The notes under the pieces: generated by a model
The model's database searches: none
Seen by the model: only the letters and a program-made list of their open reading frames with translations
What the model was told of the DNA's origin: nothing
Assembly (NCBI GenBank): GCA_963833835.1
Contig: CAWHZI010000008.1
Span: 62,001-126,000 of the forward strand
DNA: 64,000 nt
Source of the DNA: Bog-532 sp963833835
Lineage (GTDB): Bacteria > Actinomycetota > Actinomycetes > Streptosporangiales > Streptosporangiaceae
Direction: 5' to 3'
Part shown: positions 8,204 to 16,841 of the stretch, one piece after another
How the letters are laid out: each line of letters opens with the position of its first letter
Numbering within the stretch: position 1 is the stretch's first letter
Program-made: the position numbers and the translations under genes

Positions 8204-9430
8204 TTGCTGGCCTACGAGCTGCCTCCACCATCCGAGCGTGCCCGCGAACTTCAAGAACGCATGCACGCGTTCATGCGGGACCGGGTGCTGCCTGCGGAAG
8301 GCGAATACCTGGCGCACCGGCGGGCCGCAGGTCCCGACGGCCATGTCCTGCCCCCGGTGGTGGAGAAGCTCAAGGAACAGGCCCTGGCCGAAGGCCTGTG
8401 GAACCTGTTCCTGCCCGCAGAGTCCGGGCTGACCCAGCTAGAGTACGCGCCGATCGCGGAGCTGTCGGGCTGGAGCCTGGACATCGCGCCCGAGGCGATC
8501 AACGGATCAGCGCCGGACACCGGCAACATGGAACTGCTGCACCTGCTGGGCACCGATGCGCAGAAAGAGCAATGGCTCGCGCCGCTGCTGGCGGGCCAGA
8601 TCCGGTCGGCCTTTGCGATGACCGAGCCCGAGGTGGCCAGTAGCGACGCCACCAACATCGCCACCCGGATCGAGCGGCAGGACGGCGACTACGTCATCAC
8701 CGGCCGCAAATGGTGGACCAGCGGTGCCCTGGACCCGCGCTGCGCGCTGTTCATCCTGATGGGCAAGACCGACCCATCCGCTCCGGCATACCGCCAGCAG
8801 ACGATGGTGCTGGTGCCGCGGGACACTCCCGGCGTCACCGTCGTCCGCGACTATCCCGTGCTCGGCCACCACGACCAGCACGGCCACGCCGAAGTCCGCT
8901 TCGACCAGGTCCGGGTCCCGGTGAGCAACGTGCTGGGGGAGGAAGGGGGCGGCTTCGCCGCCGCCCAGATGCGGCTGGGGCCCGGCCGCATCCATCACTG
9001 CATGCGTGCGCTCGGGGCGGCCGAACGAGCCCTGGCCCTGATGGTCGCGCGGGCCAAAGAGCGGGAAGCGTTCGGCGGCCCGCTGGCGGCCCAGGGCGTG
9101 GTGCAGCAGCAGATCGCCGAGTCCCGGCTGGAGATCGAGCAGGCCCGCTTGCTGTGCCATCACACCAGCCACGTCATCGACACCCAGGGCAACCGGGCCG
9201 CCCGGCACCTGGTGGCCATGGCCAAGGTCGCGGTGCCACGAGCGGCCACGCAGGTCATCGACCGCGCCATCCAGATCCACGGCGGAGCAGGCGTCACCGA
9301 CGTCACTCCGCTGGCGGCCATGTACGCCTGGCACCGTGCCATGCGCCTGTTCGACGGTCCCGATGAGGTCCACGTGCGCGCCATCGCCCGGGCCGAACTG
9401 GGCCGCACCCCAGATCTTGAGCCGCGCTAA
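8204..9430 (+). CDS. Acyl-CoA dehydrogenase family protein
   Basis: A 408-residue flavoenzyme of the ACAD10/ACAD11-like type, catalysing alpha,beta-dehydrogenation of an acyl-CoA. The middle beta-domain has the FAD motif AFAMTEPEVASSDATN and GRKWWTSGA. The C-terminal helical domain contains RAKEREAFGGPLAAQGVVQQ and QIHGGAGVTDVTPLAAMYAWHRAMRLFDGPDEVH, the usual flavin/dimer contacts. The start is TTG 8204 behind GGGAGCG; no better ATG exists. Gene stands alone, convergent with the hydrolase at 9440, so substrate context is missing. Confidence 0.88.
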   Translation: MLAYELPPPSERARELQERMHAFMRDRVLPAEGEYLAHRRAAGPDGHVLPPVVEKLKEQALAEGLWNLFLPAESGLTQLEYAPIAELSGWSLDIAPEAINGSAPDTGNMELLHLLGTDAQKEQWLAPLLAGQIRSAFAMTEPEVASSDATNIATRIERQDGDYVITGRKWWTSGALDPRCALFILMGKTDPSAPAYRQQTMVLVPRDTPGVTVVRDYPVLGHHDQHGHAEVRFDQVRVPVSNVLGEEGGGFAAAQMRLGPGRIHHCMRALGAAERALALMVARAKEREAFGGPLAAQGVVQQQIAESRLEIEQARLLCHHTSHVIDTQGNRAARHLVAMAKVAVPRAATQVIDRAIQIHGGAGVTDVTPLAAMYAWHRAMRLFDGPDEVHVRAIARAELGRTPDLEPR

Positions 9431-9439
9431 CCTAGGGCG

Positions 9440-10345
9440 TCAGTAGCGGCCTGCGTCGATGACGGCCTGAGCGAAAGCCTGCGGAGCCTCTTGCGGGAGG
9501 TTGTGCCCGACGCCGCCGGTGATGGTCCGGTGCTCGTACGAGCCCGAGAACTTCTCTCGGTAGGCGGCCGGTTCGGGATGAGGCGCGCCGTTAGCGTCGC
9601 CTTCCAGAGTGATGGTGGGCACGGCGATGACTGGGCTCTCAGCCAGCTGGCGTTCCAGGTCGTCATATTGTGCCTGGCCGGTGGTCAGGCCGAGCCGCCA
9701 CCGGTAGTTGTCGATCACGATGTCGACGTGATCAGGGTTGTCGAACGCCGCGGCGGTCCGGTCGAATGCCGTCTCGTCGAAGTCCCACTTCGGTGAGGCG
9801 GTGTGCCAGATGAGCCGGGCGAACTCACGACGGTTCCGGTCGTAGCCGGTCCGGCCGCGGTCGGTCGCGAAGTAGAACTGGTACCACCAGGACAGCTCGG
9901 CCGCCGGGAGCAGCGGCTCCTGGCCGGCTCGCTGGTTGCCGATCAAGTAGCCGCTGACCGACACCAGGGCCTGGCACCGGCGGGGCCACAGGGCCCCGAT
10001 CACGTTGGCCGTCCTGGCCCCCCAGTCGAAGCCGCCGATCACCGCGTCGGAAAGGCCGAGGGCGTCCATCAGCGCGATGGTGTCGACCGCCAGCACCGAT
10101 TGCTGGCCCGTGCGGGGTGTCGCCTCGGACAGGAACCGGGTGCTGCCGTAGCCGCGTAGCCAGGGCACGATCACCCGGTATCCCGCCGCGGCCAGCAGCG
10201 GGGTCACCTCGGCGAAACTGTGGATGTCGTAGGGCCAGCCGTGCAGGAGGACCACGGCCGGCCCATCGGCCGGGCCCGCTTCCGCGTACCCGACACTCAG
10301 CAGGCCCGCATCGATCTGCTTCAGTGGGCCGAATGGGCTGCTCAT
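9440..10345 (-). CDS. Alpha/beta hydrolase, epoxide hydrolase-like
   Basis: A 301-residue alpha/beta-hydrolase fold enzyme. The oxyanion-hole HGWP is at residues 35-38, the nucleophile elbow GGFDWGA places an Asp nucleophile at 107, and the catalytic His is in GVGHNLPQ (His281). An Asp nucleophile is the mark of epoxide hydrolases and haloalkane dehalogenases, in which an alkyl-enzyme ester is hydrolysed. HGWP favours the epoxide-hydrolase branch. It starts 22 bp after the end of the leftward cNMP-reductase fusion gene and is probably co-transcribed with it. Confidence 0.85.
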   Translation of the reverse strand: MSSPFGPLKQIDAGLLSVGYAEAGPADGPAVVLLHGWPYDIHSFAEVTPLLAAAGYRVIVPWLRGYGSTRFLSEATPRTGQQSVLAVDTIALMDALGLSDAVIGGFDWGARTANVIGALWPRRCQALVSVSGYLIGNQRAGQEPLLPAAELSWWYQFYFATDRGRTGYDRNRREFARLIWHTASPKWDFDETAFDRTAAAFDNPDHVDIVIDNYRWRLGLTTGQAQYDDLERQLAESPVIAVPTITLEGDANGAPHPEPAAYREKFSGSYEHRTITGGVGHNLPQEAPQAFAQAVIDAGRY

Positions 10346-10366
10346 GGCCGCCTCCTGGGAGCGGTG

Positions 10367-12190
10367 TCAGATATGACGCTGGGTGAGCGCGGCGATGGCC
10401 TTGTGGACCGAAGCGATCGCGCTGGCGCCTTCGCCGGTGGCGGCGGCGACCCGCTTCATCGAGCCGGAGCGGACGTCACCGACCGCGAACACGCCGGGAA
10501 GGTTGGTTTCGAACGGGAGCGGCTTCCGCTCTAGGGTGGCCCAGACCGGCCCGAGGTCATCGTCGGTCAGCTGGACGTCGGTCCGGATGAAGCCGTCGTC
10601 TTCGGTGGCCATTCCGGTCAGCCAGCTGGCGGCGGGCTCGGCACCAATGAAGCAGAACAAGCCCGAGCACGGCTGGGCCTGGCTGGTGTCCGCCGTCCGG
10701 TCGGTGATGCTGACCTCCTCGAGGAAGTCGTCGCCGTCCAGCCGGGTGACCTCGCTCCGGCACCGCACCGTCACCCGCGGGTGGACCAGCAGCCGGTCGA
10801 CGAGGTAGGCCGACATCTCGGCCGCGATGTCCGGGCCGCGGACGACCAGCGAGACCTCACTGCCTCGCCCGGCCAGGTACAGCGCGGCCTGACCGGCGGA
10901 ATTCGCGCCGCCGACCACCGTGACCGGGCTGCCCGTGCACCCCCTGGCTTCCAGTTCGGTGGCCGCGTAGTAGATACCGGCACCCTCGAAGTCAGGCCAG
11001 CGCTCCAGCGGCAGCGCCCGGTAACGGGCGCCGGTCGCAATGATGACGGCTTTGCTGTTGATGATCTCCCCGCCCTCCAGGTACAGGCGGAGCAGGTCGC
11101 CGCTCCGGTCGGTGTCGAGCTTGACCGCCTGGCAGGGGCTGGCCAGCTGGGCACCGAACTTCAGCGCCTGGAGCACGGCCCGGCCGGTCAGATCGGCGCC
11201 GGAAAGGCCGAACGGGAAGCCGAAGTAGTTCTCGATCCGCGAGCTGGCCGCGGCCTGCCCGCCGGTGCCGACGGCGTCCAGCAGCACGGTGTCCAGGCCC
11301 TCGGACGCCCCGTAGACCGCGGCCGCCAGGCCGGCCGGGCCAGCGCCGACGATCGTGACGTCCACCGGCTTGGTGGAAGAACGACGGTAGGACAGGCCCA
11401 GCTTCTCGGCCAGGCCGCCCGGTGTGGCTTGCTTCAGCGTGGTGCCGGGCATGACGACGGCGGGCAGGTCGTCCTGGGTCAGGCCGGAGGACTCCATCAT
11501 CGCCCGGCCCATGGGAGTGTCGGCATCGAACCACAGGTGGATCAGGCGCTGCCGGGCGGCGTAGGTCCGCAGCGCCAGCGCCGGCGCCGACCTGGCGTCG
11601 CCGACGATCTCCACCGCCCGGGCGGCGGTGCTGCGCTGCAGTAGTTCCCGGCGGGCGATCAGCGCCTTGAACACGATGTCGGACAGTTCGACGTCGTTGG
11701 CCATGAGCTGCCGCAGGCGCTCCGGCGATACCCGATAGACCGTGCCGCCCTCCCGCACCTGGCACAGAAGGTAGACATTCTGCCCGGTCAGCAGGTTTAG
11801 CTCGCCGACAAAGCCGCCCGCGTCCACCACCGCGACGGTCTCGGCGGGCACGTCGGCCGTCTCCGTCCGCACCACCTCCGCCGACCCGCGCTCAACCACA
11901 ATCAGATCGGCGTCTTCGTCGCCCGGGCTGAACAGCACATCACCGGGATGGGTCTCCTGCGGCGTGCCGTAGGTCAGGAGCCGGGCGAACAGCTCATCGC
12001 CCAGCCGTGGCGATGCGACGCTGGTCGGCACGAGCGGTTTGCCCGGACGTCCGCCGCGGGCGTGGCTGGCGCGCAGCCGATCCAGGTCACGCGGGGTGGC
12101 CCAGGGCACCGGCCGGGCCAGGCCAGCCTGGCTGAACATGGCGCCACGCGCGGCCCATGGCGCGGCATCGGCACGGTTGCGTCTGTCCAT
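10367..12190 (-). CDS. Cyclic-nucleotide-binding domain fused to thioredoxin-reductase-like FAD enzyme
   Basis: A 607-residue two-part protein. Residues about 65-180 form a cNMP/CRP-like sensor domain (HPGDVLFSPGDEDADLIVVERG, GGFVGELNLLTGQ). A linker of about 90 residues resembling a thioredoxin-like domain (AARQRLIHLWFDADTP) leads to the reductase with FAD motif GAGPAGLAAAVYGASEGL, NADPH motif VVGGANSAGQAALYLA and C-terminal GVFAVGDVRSGSMKRVAAATGEG. The redox pair CATC of true thioredoxin reductases is replaced by YYAATELEARGC, so dithiol chemistry is unlikely. ATG 12190 is chosen over GTG 12199 because GAAAG lies at correct spacing. Confidence 0.85.
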   Translation of the reverse strand: MDRRNRADAAPWAARGAMFSQAGLARPVPWATPRDLDRLRASHARGGRPGKPLVPTSVASPRLGDELFARLLTYGTPQETHPGDVLFSPGDEDADLIVVERGSAEVVRTETADVPAETVAVVDAGGFVGELNLLTGQNVYLLCQVREGGTVYRVSPERLRQLMANDVELSDIVFKALIARRELLQRSTAARAVEIVGDARSAPALALRTYAARQRLIHLWFDADTPMGRAMMESSGLTQDDLPAVVMPGTTLKQATPGGLAEKLGLSYRRSSTKPVDVTIVGAGPAGLAAAVYGASEGLDTVLLDAVGTGGQAAASSRIENYFGFPFGLSGADLTGRAVLQALKFGAQLASPCQAVKLDTDRSGDLLRLYLEGGEIINSKAVIIATGARYRALPLERWPDFEGAGIYYAATELEARGCTGSPVTVVGGANSAGQAALYLAGRGSEVSLVVRGPDIAAEMSAYLVDRLLVHPRVTVRCRSEVTRLDGDDFLEEVSITDRTADTSQAQPCSGLFCFIGAEPAASWLTGMATEDDGFIRTDVQLTDDDLGPVWATLERKPLPFETNLPGVFAVGDVRSGSMKRVAAATGEGASAIASVHKAIAALTQRHI

Positions 12191-12294
12191 CGCTGTCACG
12201 CTTTCAGTTCTCCCGCCATCTGGTCAAACATCTTCCAGGAATCACGGCCGCTGTCTGGTTGCTTTTCTCTCCGCGTCTACGAAGGGGTCGAGCC

Positions 12295-13605
12295 ATGAGC
12301 ACACAGCCACTGCACTTCAGCGCGTTCATCTGGCCGAACGGCTATCACGAGTCGGCCTGGCGCGTGGTTCCAGACGATGTGCGCGGCGTTCTCGGGCTTC
12401 CCTACTACGCTGACATCGCCCGGATCGCCGAACGCGGCCTGATGGATGCGATCTTCCTGGCCGACAACATCGCCATCGCCGAATACCGGGCCACCTACCT
12501 GCCGCAGACGCAGTTCGACCCGATCTCGGTGCTGTCCGCTCTGGCCGCCGTCACCAGCCGCATCGGGCTGATCGGGACCGGCTCGACCACCTACAGCAAG
12601 CCGTGGGAGCTCGCCCGCCGGTTCGCGACGCTGGATCACCTCAGCGCAGGCCGGGCCGGCTGGAACATCGTCACCACGGTCACGCCGCTGGCCGCGGCCA
12701 ACTTCGGTGAGCCCTTCCATCCCGACCATGCCGACCGGTACACGCGGGCCCACGAGTTCGTCGATGTAGTGCAGCGCGCGTGGGACAGCTGGGGGGACGG
12801 CGCGGTCATCGGTGACCGCGAGCGCGGCGTGTGGGCCGATCGCAGCAAGCTGCACGCCCCGCACTTCCACGGTAAGTACTACGACTCCGACGGAGTCCTG
12901 CCCTTCCCCCGCTCGCCGCAGGGTCACCCGGTGCTCGTCCAGGCCGGGCAGTCAGCCGCCGGTATCGGGCTGGCCGCGCAATACGCCGAACTGGTATTTT
13001 CCGGTCCGCCATCGCTGGAGGCCGCGGTGGCCTTCCGTAGCAACCTGCACGCCCAGGTCAAGGCGGCAGGCCGGGACCCTGAGCACGTGCTCGTCCTTCC
13101 GGCGCTGATGGTAACGCTGGGCAGCACCGAAGCCGAGGCCCGGAGCCGGGCCCGGCAGCTGGAAGAACTGGCCAGCCCGGAGTTCCGGTGGCAGAACGCG
13201 CTGTACACGGCGGGGCTGGACCCCGACGCCTTCGACCCGGACGTACCGCTGCCCGCCGAGCTCTGGGCCGATCAGTCGGCGCCGTCGAGCCGCGCGGAGT
13301 TGCTGTACGCCGCCGCACGGGCCCGGCCGGACGCCTCGCTGCGGGAGATCGCCCAGCACGTGACCGGCGGCGCCGGGCAGACCCACTTCGTGGGCACACC
13401 CGAGCAGCTCGCCGACCACGTGACCGCCTGGCAGGACGCAGGCGCGGTCGACGGGTTCACCATCATGGGATCGACGCTGCCCTACGAGCTGACCACGTTC
13501 GTCGACCACGTCGTGCCCATCCTGCAGCGCCGGGGCCGGTTCCGTACCGAGTACACCGGCCAGACGCTGCGCGACCACCTCGGGCTGCAGCGGCCGGCGG
13601 TGTGA
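12295..13605 (+). CDS. LLM class flavin-dependent monooxygenase (NtaA/SnaA/DszA family)
   Basis: A 436-residue bacterial-luciferase-like TIM barrel of the FMNH2-dependent two-component group that includes nitrilotriacetate monooxygenase A and DszA. Family blocks visible are FIWPNGYHESAWR, RGLMDAIFLADN, GLIGTGSTTYSKPWELARRF, LDHLSAGRAGWNIVTT and HPVLVQAGQSAAGI. It needs reduced flavin from a separate reductase; none is next to it. The ATG at 12295 follows GAAGGGGTCGAGCC, well inside a longer open frame that overlaps the divergent reductase gene. The substrate is unknown. Confidence 0.88.
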   Translation: MSTQPLHFSAFIWPNGYHESAWRVVPDDVRGVLGLPYYADIARIAERGLMDAIFLADNIAIAEYRATYLPQTQFDPISVLSALAAVTSRIGLIGTGSTTYSKPWELARRFATLDHLSAGRAGWNIVTTVTPLAAANFGEPFHPDHADRYTRAHEFVDVVQRAWDSWGDGAVIGDRERGVWADRSKLHAPHFHGKYYDSDGVLPFPRSPQGHPVLVQAGQSAAGIGLAAQYAELVFSGPPSLEAAVAFRSNLHAQVKAAGRDPEHVLVLPALMVTLGSTEAEARSRARQLEELASPEFRWQNALYTAGLDPDAFDPDVPLPAELWADQSAPSSRAELLYAAARARPDASLREIAQHVTGGAGQTHFVGTPEQLADHVTAWQDAGAVDGFTIMGSTLPYELTTFVDHVVPILQRRGRFRTEYTGQTLRDHLGLQRPAV

Positions 13606-13646
13606 CCGGCTGGGTGGCGAGCGGCTGACTGGCCGATGTCAGCTGG

Positions 13647-14303
13647 TCAGGACGGCTGCGGGACGATCCGGATGTAGGGCAGGGGCGATTCCCAGCTGCC
13701 GAAGATCTCCTTGGCTGCGTCGTTGCTGACCGAGCTGGCAATGACGACGTCGTCGCCCTGCTTCCAGTTCGCCGGTGTGGCCACCTTGTTCTTGGCCGTG
13801 AGCTGCAGGGAGTCGATCACCCGGAGGATCTCGTCGAAGTTGCGGCCGGTGGTCATCGGGTACAGCAGGATCAGCTTGATCTTCTTATCCGGGCCGATCA
13901 CGTAGACGCCGCGCACGGTCTGGTTGTCGGCCGCGGTCCGGTCGGCCGGGTCGCCGCTGACGTCGGCGCCGAGCATCCCGTAGGCCTTGGAGACGGAGAA
14001 ATCGGCGTCACCGACAAGCGGGTAGTTCGGCGCGGCCCCCTGCGACTTCTCGATGTCCGCGGCCCAGCCCGCGTGCTTCTCGACCGGGTCGACCGAGAGC
14101 GCCAGGATCTTCACGCCGCGCTTGTCGAACTCCGGCTTGATCTTGGCCAGGACGCCGAGCTCGGTCGTGCAGATCGGGGTGAAGTCCTTCGGGTGCGAGA
14201 AGATCGCACCCCACGAGTCGCCGAGCCACTCGTGGAGGCTGACCGTTCCTTCGCTGGATTCGGCGGTGAAGTCCGGTGCGGTGTCACCGATCGTCAAGCT
14301 CAT
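13647..14303 (-). CDS. 1-Cys peroxiredoxin (Prx6/AhpC-TSA family)
   Basis: A 218-residue peroxiredoxin reducing hydroperoxides. The peroxidatic Cys45 is in FSHPKDFTPICTTELG, with the typical Pro/Thr around it. No resolving cysteine follows, and the long C-terminal arm (LLYPMTTGRNFDEILRVIDSLQ, ATPANWKQGDDVVI) is the Prx6 dimer-swapped domain. Start ATG 14303 follows GGAAATTTCACG. It lies upstream of no obvious partner; the next leftward gene upstream is the SRPBCC protein at 14407. Confidence 0.93.
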   Translation of the reverse strand: MSLTIGDTAPDFTAESSEGTVSLHEWLGDSWGAIFSHPKDFTPICTTELGVLAKIKPEFDKRGVKILALSVDPVEKHAGWAADIEKSQGAAPNYPLVGDADFSVSKAYGMLGADVSGDPADRTAADNQTVRGVYVIGPDKKIKLILLYPMTTGRNFDEILRVIDSLQLTAKNKVATPANWKQGDDVVIASSVSNDAAKEIFGSWESPLPYIRIVPQPS

Positions 14304-14406
14304 CGTGAAATTTCCGTTCTAGAGACTGGCTGCGGGACAGCGGGAGGAATCCTATCACTTAGGTCGGGAATGCCAGCTCCGCTGAGTCCGGGGCAGCTCA
14401 GGCTGG

Positions 14407-14868
14407 TCAGGACGGCTGCTGCCAGGCCTCCGCTTGCGCTTTGATGGCCTCGTTGACCGCCCTGTAACTGCCCTGGAGGTTGGTGACCGCCTGGAGGGCA
14501 CCACGGCGGCCGCCGGGGCCCCGGCTGCCGCCGAGTCCTCGGTAGGTTCCGGCCTGCGCCAGGTCGGTACCGCCGTCAGCCTGGCTCAGCAGGAACCGGC
14601 GCTTGATGGTCGTGATACCGGCCAGCTTCGACGCCCACGTCAGCTCGCTGTCCGCATCGACGGTCAGCACCTTCACCTTGAGCGTGGTGGGCTCACCGGT
14701 CCTCGGGGAGGTCGTCTTGATGGTGAGCGTGCTACCCACGGTGAGCTGTCCGGTCACCGATTGGTAGAACGGATGCCACTGCGGGTAATTGTCCAGGTCG
14801 GTCAGGACCGCCCACACATTCTCCGGGGTGGCGGCGATCTTGATTGCATCCGCTATCTCATAAGGCAT
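14407..14868 (-). CDS. SRPBCC family (polyketide cyclase/START-like) protein
   Basis: A 153-residue START-like fold beginning MPYEIADAIKIAATPENVWA with YPQWHPFYQSV, the common opening of this ligand-binding superfamily. The ATG at 14868 follows GGGAGGCCAATCGAA; the frame continues upstream to a TTG. A Gly/Arg-rich insertion (RGLGGSRGPGGRRGAL) near residue 115 is unusual and disrupts the last strands. The ligand is unknown. Confidence 0.75.
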   Translation of the reverse strand: MPYEIADAIKIAATPENVWAVLTDLDNYPQWHPFYQSVTGQLTVGSTLTIKTTSPRTGEPTTLKVKVLTVDADSELTWASKLAGITTIKRRFLLSQADGGTDLAQAGTYRGLGGSRGPGGRRGALQAVTNLQGSYRAVNEAIKAQAEAWQQPS

Positions 14869-14938
14869 TTCGATTGGCCTCCCGCGTCCCAAGTTAACGG
14901 TTTTACGGGCCGCCCGGCCGGGCGATCTCCGAGGGCCG

Positions 14939-15610
14939 TCAAGACTGGGGCCGTCTGATACCCCGCTCGTAGGCGAAGATCACCGCCTGGGTGCGGTCAC
15001 GCAGGCCGAGCTTGGCCAGGATCCGGACCACATGGGTCTTGACCGTGGTTTCTGACAGGTGCAGGCGCTGGGCGATCTCCTTGTTGGTTGAGCCGGCGGC
15101 CATCTCGGTGAAGACTTCGAGCTCGCGCGCGGTCAGCGCGCCAAGCACGTCGGGCTCGGCGGCTTCGGAAGCTGGCCGCGATACGAAGCCCCCGGCGAAG
15201 GCGTCGAGAACGCGACGGGTCGTGCTCGGTGCCAGTACGGCGTCACCCGTGGCAACGGACCTGATGCCCGACAGCAGCTCATCGGGCCGGACGTTCTTGA
15301 GCAGGAAGCCGCTCGCGCCGGCCCGCAGGCCGTCGAACGCATACTCGTCGACGTCGAACGTCGTGAGGATGATCACCCGGGTCGGCGGGCTCACCGAGGT
15401 GATCTTCCTCGTGGCCTCGATGCCGTCCATGCCGGGCATCCGCACGTCCATGAGCACCACGTCGGGCCGGAGCAGCCCGGTCAGGCGGACGGCCTCGGCC
15501 CCGTCCGCGGCCTCGCCGATGACCTCGATGTCAGCCTGGGCACTGAGAATCATGGCGAAGCCGTGCCGTAGGAGCGGCTGATCGTCGGCCAGCAGGACCC
15601 GGATCGTCAC
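14939..15610 (-). CDS. NarL/LuxR-type response regulator
   Basis: A 223-residue regulator. The receiver domain (1-120) has the acidic pair D9/D10, phospho-acceptor Asp55 in VVLMDVRMPGMDG and the switch region IILTTFD. The C-terminal LuxR helix-turn-helix is LTARELEVFTEMAAGSTNKE followed by LSETTVKTHV. Its partner is the histidine kinase 11 bp upstream in the same operon; the two presumably control the ABC exporter genes that open the operon. GTG start. Confidence 0.95.
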   Translation of the reverse strand: MTIRVLLADDQPLLRHGFAMILSAQADIEVIGEAADGAEAVRLTGLLRPDVVLMDVRMPGMDGIEATRKITSVSPPTRVIILTTFDVDEYAFDGLRAGASGFLLKNVRPDELLSGIRSVATGDAVLAPSTTRRVLDAFAGGFVSRPASEAAEPDVLGALTARELEVFTEMAAGSTNKEIAQRLHLSETTVKTHVVRILAKLGLRDRTQAVIFAYERGIRRPQS

Positions 15611-15621
15611 CGGCCTGCCCC

Positions 15622-16824
15622 TCAGCTCAGATCCAGCTGGGCGGCGACACGCCAGCCGCCGTCCCGCGGCCCGGCGTCCACGTGGCCGCCGAAGAGGCTG
15701 GCGCGCTCGGTCATCCCGCTGACACCGTGGCCCGCCCGGCCGGGCACCTGGCCGCTCGGCTGCCCATCGTCATCGATCTGGAGCTCGACCCGCGGCCCCT
15801 GCCGGATTACCTGGACGACGACGTGCTGGACGTTCCGGCCGTGCTTGAGGACATTGGTCAAGCTCTCCTGGACGATCCGGTACAGGGCGAGCTGAGCTGT
15901 GGGGAGCATGGTGCGCAAGTCGCCGGTGACGGCCAGCTCGACCGACAGCCCAGCCGACCGCACCATGGAGACCAGGTCCGCGAGCTGGCCCACGCCCGGG
16001 CTTGGGGCCAGCCCGGCGGCCTCCCCGTCGCGCAGCATGCCGAGCATCCGGTGCATCTCCGCGAGGGCCTGGCGGCCTACCTCGGACGCCTGGGTGATGG
16101 TGTCACGGGCCTGAACCGGCGACTCAACCACGGCCGCGGCATCGTTCAGAGTGATCATCACCGACAGGCTGTGCGCGATGACGTCGTGCATCTCTCGGGC
16201 CATCCGGGCCCGCTCGGCCGCCACGGCCACCTGAGCTCGGCTGTCCCGCTCGCGCTCGGCCGTTTCCGCCCGCTGCAGCGCAGACACCAGGTAAGCCCGG
16301 CGCATCCGCACATAGATCCCGGCCATCCAGGCGGCGGTCACAGTGCCGGTGGACAGCAGTCCCGGTAGCAGGCGGTTGGACGCCGGTGCCCAGCGTGTCA
16401 CGGCCATGATGACGCCCACCTCGGCCACCACCACCGCGGACGTCAGGATCCACCTCCGGCGCTCGTAGGCGCCCAGGCTGTACAGGGCCACGAGGAAGGC
16501 CACATCCCCGGTGGCCCGGACTCCTGCCAGCCACTGCGCCAGGCACACCGCCGCGATCAGCGCCCCGGCCCAGGCGGGCCAGCGGCGACGGAGCACCAGC
16601 GGCGCGGCCAGGAGCAGATCCCATCCCACCGCGCCGCCGGGTAGCGAGCCGAACGCGTCCACCAGCGAAGTCCCCGCGGCCACCGCGGCCGCGAGCGCGA
16701 TATCCATGACGAGCGGATGGCGGGCCAGCCGGCCCGCCCGCTCGGCCCGCTCCGACGGCGCTGGCCCGCGACCCGGCTGGCTGTCAGCCATCCAGGAGGG
16801 CAGCAACGCGGGGGAGATGGGCAT
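15622..16824 (-). CDS. Sensor histidine kinase, HisKA_3 type
   Basis: A 400-residue membrane kinase. About four to five hydrophobic helices occupy residues 38-175 with almost no extracellular domain, as in intramembrane-sensing DesK/LiaS-like kinases. The dimerisation/phosphoacceptor box is MAREMHDVIAHSLSVMI with His213. The ATPase domain shows RIVQESLTNVLKHG (N box) and HGVSGMTERASLFGG (G boxes). It probably senses membrane stress or a peptide/antibiotic, judging from the ABC exporter in the operon. Confidence 0.92.
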   Translation of the reverse strand: MPISPALLPSWMADSQPGRGPAPSERAERAGRLARHPLVMDIALAAAVAAGTSLVDAFGSLPGGAVGWDLLLAAPLVLRRRWPAWAGALIAAVCLAQWLAGVRATGDVAFLVALYSLGAYERRRWILTSAVVVAEVGVIMAVTRWAPASNRLLPGLLSTGTVTAAWMAGIYVRMRRAYLVSALQRAETAERERDSRAQVAVAAERARMAREMHDVIAHSLSVMITLNDAAAVVESPVQARDTITQASEVGRQALAEMHRMLGMLRDGEAAGLAPSPGVGQLADLVSMVRSAGLSVELAVTGDLRTMLPTAQLALYRIVQESLTNVLKHGRNVQHVVVQVIRQGPRVELQIDDDGQPSGQVPGRAGHGVSGMTERASLFGGHVDAGPRDGGWRVAAQLDLS

Positions 16825-16841
16825 GACCTCAGTATCCGCAG

